Assembly (NCBI GenBank): GCA_005765155.1 | Contig: VCCP01000003.1 | Span: 2,852,001 to 2,916,000 of the forward strand | Length of the DNA: 64,000 bases | Origin: Zelopaecilomyces penicillatus | Taxonomy: Eukaryota > Ascomycota > Sordariomycetes > Hypocreales > Pseudodiploosporaceae | Direction of reading: 5' to 3' | Shown here: positions 59,130-64,000 of the stretch, piece after piece | How positions within the stretch are numbered: the first letter of the stretch is position 1 | How the letters are laid out: every line of letters starts with the position of its first letter | Notes under the pieces: model-generated | What the model was told of the DNA's origin: nothing | What the model saw: only the letters and a program-made list of their open reading frames with translations | Databases searched by the model: none | Made by a program: the position numbers and the translations under genes

Positions 59130-62100
59130 TTACTCCTCGTCTTCGTCTTCGTCCAGGACCTCAACCTTTCTAATAACATCTCCACCAGCCCGAGCAATTT
59201 CCAACAGAATCGCCTTCCTGTTGACCTCGACCGTGTCTTCATCTCCTTTGCTGGCACAAAAATTATAAGACAGTCCGGCTCTAAACTTCTGCTTCTGCTG
59301 CAATTTGGGATTCCAAATCGCGGCCATAATATTGTCATCCTCGCCGCCAGGGAAGAAGATGAGGGTATCGTCGTAGACACGCTGCAACTCCTCCACAAGC
59401 ACGCCGACTGGGTGGATGCGCATGGGTAGAGGGGTTGTCCCGGTCACGGCGTCGAGGTTCTTGAACTGCGAAGGCTTCCTTGTGCCTGCTTCAGTAGCTG
59501 CCTCCCGGACAATGGTTTTCACGGCTTTGGGGGATAGATGAATGAGGACATCATAGTCCTGGAGAGCTGTCTCAAAAAGGGTAGATGGATCGAGGTTGAT
59601 ACCCTCGTCTCGCACAATCTTACAGGCAGCCTTAGCTAGCCGAGTCATGCGCGAGGCGGCGAGTTTTGACGGCCCATTGCGAGTGTATACCAGGCCTGAA
59701 GGGTCATGGGACGTGGCTACGAACATGACCCATTGGTTCAGGTTTGGGTCTCGCTTTCTGCTGGCCTGAAGCTCGTCCCGTACGGCTGAGCGTTCTTCTT
59801 CTGTGAGCGTCTCTGCTGAATCCACAATTAAAGCCTCGTCTCTCCAATCCCATTTAGAAAGGAAAAACAATGTGCGGAGGAATCCCGTCAATACAGATGA
59901 AGGTGTTTTCCAGGGGTAGGGTTGTAAGAACACATGCAACACGAAGAGCTCAATCAGCTCTTCGCTTATATGACTGCTCAGCTTGTGGCTGATGAACCAC
60001 TGTTTAACCAGCCGGATTGTCTGCGAAAGCGGGTGCAGTCTCGTGCAGAACGTGGCCACCATTTGTGTGTGCAAGGGGAGTGTAGTGTGAGACCACCTAA
60101 ATCTGGCCAGGGCTGCTTCAGCCTCCTCGCGAATGCGCGGTTCTAACGTCTTGTTATTGACTTGTCTCTCGAGGAGGGTATCCTCGACGTCACATTGTAT
60201 TCTTAGTCGAAAGGCTGCACCATTCTCATACACAATGTCAAGATACGCCAAGTTTTCGACCCCAAGCTCCCGATTCTCACGTCCAAGATATGTCGTAATC
60301 TTCTCGTGCTTGGAAGTCAGTCGTCTGTCAATATCGAGAAGAAATTCGATTTTGGCCTCTTGTATAGCAACCAAATTCTCAGGCCATCGATTTGAAACCT
60401 CAAAATACAAGTTGACGTCCATCGGCTCAACGGTGCCATGATGAAAACCTAACAGAGGGAGCTGAATAGATGAGTAGCGCGCAAAGGCAGAGATAGGTGA
60501 TAACTGTCTGATGTGCAAAGGCATGTCTTCCAGGCCTCGGATATCACGTTCAAGAGTTTGGAATGCTTGTTTGGCTGCATCAAATGCCCCCTTGTCGAGA
60601 TGAGACAGGCTGATGATGGAAGAAAAGCCACTCTCAATCATGGAGATATCAGCACTTGCAATCTTCGAATGACGGCGGAGAATGTAGTGCGTTATTTCCT
60701 CGCATATCTGCAATGGAAGCATACTTGACCACTCAACGCATTCCAAAATGCTCCCGTCCTTGAAGCGCCGCAGCTCGGCCTTCTCACCCCAAAATTGGCG
60801 GAACCTGGCTGCCTCCTTCTGTTCCTCCGCAGGAGGGCCATAATCCATCTGACGAGACATGTTGGAGGAATCGAAAATGACGCCAACAAGAACATGCATG
60901 TCCTCAGTAGTTTGAGTTTTCGTCAAAGCCCATGAACTTTTCGCAGGCTGTTGCAAATGAATCAACTGGGCTCGTTGGCCATACGCTTTCTTAAGAACCC
61001 TGTGTACCTCTTGACTGAAGTTCCATGCCGCGCCCCGTCGATCGGCCTGGTCAATAGACCTCGCAGCATCCGGTATCCTAATCTGAAAAACAGCATCAAA
61101 TATCTGAAGTGGTATATCTGCTTTGACGATGAAGGTGGCCTCAAATTTGTCGGCGGTTTCGTCAGCAAGGAGGTCCGTGGTTGTTTTTGCATACACTTGC
61201 AGCAGACTAGCAGACCAAGGGCTCATCTTATATAAGATGTTCAACTCCCTAATGGGGTCATAAATAACAGGGCCCGATTCTCGAATGGTATCTGCTGCTA
61301 TTTTGGCTGAGCCAAAGGCAAAGGGTGCGGTACTGAGGTCTGTGGTTGAGAGGAAGTTAACAACGGCCTTGAAGAGTTCCGTGCTGCTGAGTGAATTGGA
61401 CAACACCGCCTGGCCATTTCTTCCTCCTATTTGCAGCAACAGAGCAGCAAGAACTGCCCATTCAAAATGTCCAAATCCTCCCTGAGAGATTGAGCTTCCA
61501 TATCCACGTTGCTGGAGCCATATCCTACCAAGTATACAGGCATCCGCAAAGGCAGCACACTCATTCCTTGCATGTGTAAGAAGACGAAGATACTGAATAA
61601 ATGTTCGCTCGGCATTGAGGGTAGAGTTATAGAAGGGTGTAGACACTTGAGAGCCCTTTTTGCTCTCAGTCTCGCCAGTGCGATTGTTGTTCGAGTTTGG
61701 GGTCACCTTGGACCACGGAAACAGGTTATCAGGAGCACATGGAATGAGCCTAATACTGTAGGCAGGTTTAGAGGAGGACCTTTTGCCTGGATTTACGTTG
61801 GCTTTGTCGTTGGGAGCTCGTGGGTAGAGCACCAGCACTGGCAGCAAGGGGTTCTCGTTTAGGTTCGCAAAAGAAAGGTCCATGGACTCGCCGAGTTCCT
61901 TGCGGACATGGGCCGCAATGTATGCGATATAATAGGCTCTTCGGTAAAAATATCGCATGTTCATGTAATCCTTTTCTTGGAACATGTCCTTTGGCATCTG
62001 CACAATCATGTCGATTCCCACTTGCGCTTGGGACTTCACAATGGTTCTAGAAACATAGCTTCCGACAACATTACATTGTGAAGGCTTCGCAAATGAGACT

Positions 62101-62496
62101 TTGTAAGGAGCATCTTTCGAGGGCTTTGGATCGGGATACGGAATGACAATGCGATGCGCCTTTTCGAACTTGGCGGTGGCCTGGGAGATCTGGGCATGGT
62201 CAGCTTAGAAGTTTATAATGGTGTCCTTGTGCAACTCGTAGGCAGCTTACTGGCAGAGGCTCGTGAGAGTCAATTGACTCGACTATGCTCTTTAGCCGGT
62301 GCAGGTGGCCATCTACATCACCAAGAGCCTTGCTGAAATCGAGCTTGGCCTCCTTCAACAGCTCGTCCGTTTGCAGGACAAAAGTGCTTGCGGTCGAGAC
62401 ACGGGTGGAATTGCGTGATTCGAAATCAATGAGGCCGGAGTGGCGCAGGCCGGCATTTGAATGGCCAATCTTGCGGCGCTTGGAGCTGGATTCCAT
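59130..62496 (-). CDS. UTP22: U3 snoRNP/UTP-C protein Utp22 (Nrap family)
   Basis: Two exons on the minus strand: 62496-62251 and 62189-59130, giving 1101 aa. The 61-bp intron (GTAAGC, CTGAC, CCCAG) joins HEPLP to ISQATAKFEKAHR. Nrap features are present: SQCNVVGSYVSRT, VGIDMIVQMPKDMFQEKDYMN, YRRAYYIAYIA, FWGEKAELRRFKDGSILECVEW, TFCTRLHPLSQTIRLVKQWF, ELIELFVLHVFLQPYPWKTP and the C-terminal FFPGGEDDNIMAAIWNP. The protein ends in a strongly acidic tail (DEDEDEE). The folds are inactive nucleotidyltransferase/poly(A)-polymerase-like repeats. Family knowledge: a subunit of the 90S pre-ribosome (UTP-C with Rrp7), required for 18S rRNA maturation in the nucleolus. Length is close to human NRAP. Confidence 0.95.
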
Positions 62497-64000
62497 CTTG
62501 GTCGATTCTTGTCGTCGTTACCGATGCCTTTGTTGTAGTCGCATGTCGTGGACTCACCAAATTACTTTCTGCTACTCGTCTCCGACTACCAAGTCTGTCC
62601 AAACTATCATGATTTTTTTTCCAACACAGCTGCGGGGCGATAAGGCGATAAGAAATTTCCACCTCCCAGCTGTTGGCCAGCAATTGGGAGCGCTATGGCC
62701 AGTGGTTGACAGTGTTGCGGCTAGCTGTGTTAGCTTATCGATAATCCGTCATCCATCGTATACGCCTGTTACGAATGAATGCATTGAAGTTCAAAAATTA
62801 CCAAAACGCGATGAGGAGAGTGAATAAAGATCATCTTGTAAAAGAAAATAAAAACCTCTTTATTACTTAGTTATATATGTAATAAGTATTATTTTTAGGT
62901 GATGATCAAGGATAATTTTAATCAATTGCCTGCCTGCATTTGGTTCTGGCGATTGGCAACAGCGATGTAAACTGTCCCCGCGTTTTGGATGGATATCATC
63001 TTCAAAGTTGCAACTGTTGGATAGCAAACGCATGTGTATAAACTTGAGATACATTGTAATGGAGTACTGACAAGAAGACTTGTAATTGTCTTCCGTTGTT
63101 TTCAGAGGAACACAACCAAAAATAAGGGGCCAGTATCCAAGCACCTACATTTGCTGCATTACAGGCGCAAAAATAGACAAGGTGGACGCCACAAGAAGCC
63201 ACGGATCTCGCCGTTGTGCAAAATGCCGGCAGTGGAAGCCGAGCATTCGGCATCATGTCATTCAGGCTGGAGGCTATTCTTTTCATGACGATACTTGACG
63301 ATAGCTTTGTCCCGCCCAACAGCTACGCAATCTTTCTTCTAGGTATGGCACTCAAGGGTATAGAGGCCGCCTCGACAATCAAAAAGGTCTTGGCCCATCA
63401 GAACCTACCTACCTACCTAAGATAGCAGCAAGGTTTTTGATCCTCATGCTATGCATACTCCCGCTATCAACGCAAGTCAGAATGAAGGAGCATCTAAGCA
63501 GTACATCCTTCAAGTACAAGCATCATGAATGAAGTACTACACCAATTGGCGCCTCGATATGGGTGGCATCATCACATCACAAATTCGTCTTGTCACACGT
63601 TCCTCAAGCTAATCATGTCCAGTAATTGTCGGACCATCGGTCTCACGGGTTCTTCGGACTCACTGAGTGCAAGATCAATTGTGGGCCTCATCCCAAGGAG
63701 TTGCCCATCAGCAGGCATCATTAAGCTGCAGCCTAGCTCATCCTCTTTGCGTCATGGATCCCTATTAGCTTAAGTATCTGATGCTCCAGCCGGCTCAGAC
63801 TTAATCACACCACAACAAAGTGGAGAAACCCGAGATGAAAGCAGTTGCAGTACTGCATGACGATTGCAAAATGGGCAAGTGGCCTCTCTCCAATGTCATA
63901 TTTAGAGATGAATGAACAATCAATTTAGGGTAGCCATAGGTTGTGCAAAGATTCGCTTGTTCTATGTATTGTCAGACTTTTTAGTGCAACGACACTGACC
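62497..64000. other. Region upstream of UTP22 to window end
   Basis: 1.5 kb without a supported gene. It holds an AT-rich patch at 62820-62920 and a CCTACCTACCTACCTA tract at 63404-63420. Small open frames (up to 105 codons) lack start context. Confidence 0.5.

Overview
The window is nuclear DNA of a filamentous ascomycete, most likely a Sordariomycete and probably Hypocreales. Evidence: about half GC; compact genes with short introns (mostly 50-120 bp) that carry CTAAC/CTGAC branch sites; long gene-free spacers; and a class II hydrophobin, a family confined to filamentous ascomycetes. I cannot name the genus.

I recognise 17 protein genes, most rebuilt across introns. Left to right: the 3' part of a phospholipid:diacylglycerol acyltransferase (2-1597 +); an Ldb17/SPIN90 endocytic actin protein (2513-4162 +); a Slm1-type F-BAR/PH protein (6628-9443 +); GAR1 of the H/ACA snoRNP (10443-11339 +); phosphatidylserine synthase (12039-13046 -); a zinc metalloprotease with a jacalin lectin tail (14456-17039 -); a Whi5/Nrm1-like repressor (21246-22472 +); a mucin-like single-pass surface protein (23970-26237 -, N-terminus unresolved); an unknown conserved-looking protein (28623-30455 +); a class II hydrophobin (33621-34061 +); a REX3-like RNA exonuclease (34875-36243 -); a GNAT acetyltransferase (37013-37657 +); a metacaspase (40491-42244 +); a Cnn1N coiled-coil spindle-pole/MTOC protein (42961-47151 -); an FBXO21-like F-box protein (48943-51087 +); a UCH37-like deubiquitinase (51559-53355 -); nucleoporin POM152 (54857-58798 +); and the ribosome-biogenesis factor UTP22 (59130-62496 -).

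These are mostly housekeeping genes with no operon-like or cluster logic. Loose themes are membrane lipid and TORC2/PI(4,5)P2 biology (PDAT, SLM1, CHO1, LDB17), RNA processing (GAR1, REX3, UTP22), the nuclear envelope/MTOC (POM152, Cnn1N protein) and ubiquitin (F-box, UCH). I see no biosynthetic cluster, intact transposon, virus, CRISPR or plasmid element.

Non-genic signals worth noting are clusters of a TAGGTA/GGTACC-type motif confined to spacers, an AT-rich RIP-like island at about 53855-54270, a run of 24 G at 48162-48185, and two GC-AG introns in the F-box gene. No clearly undescribed system was found.
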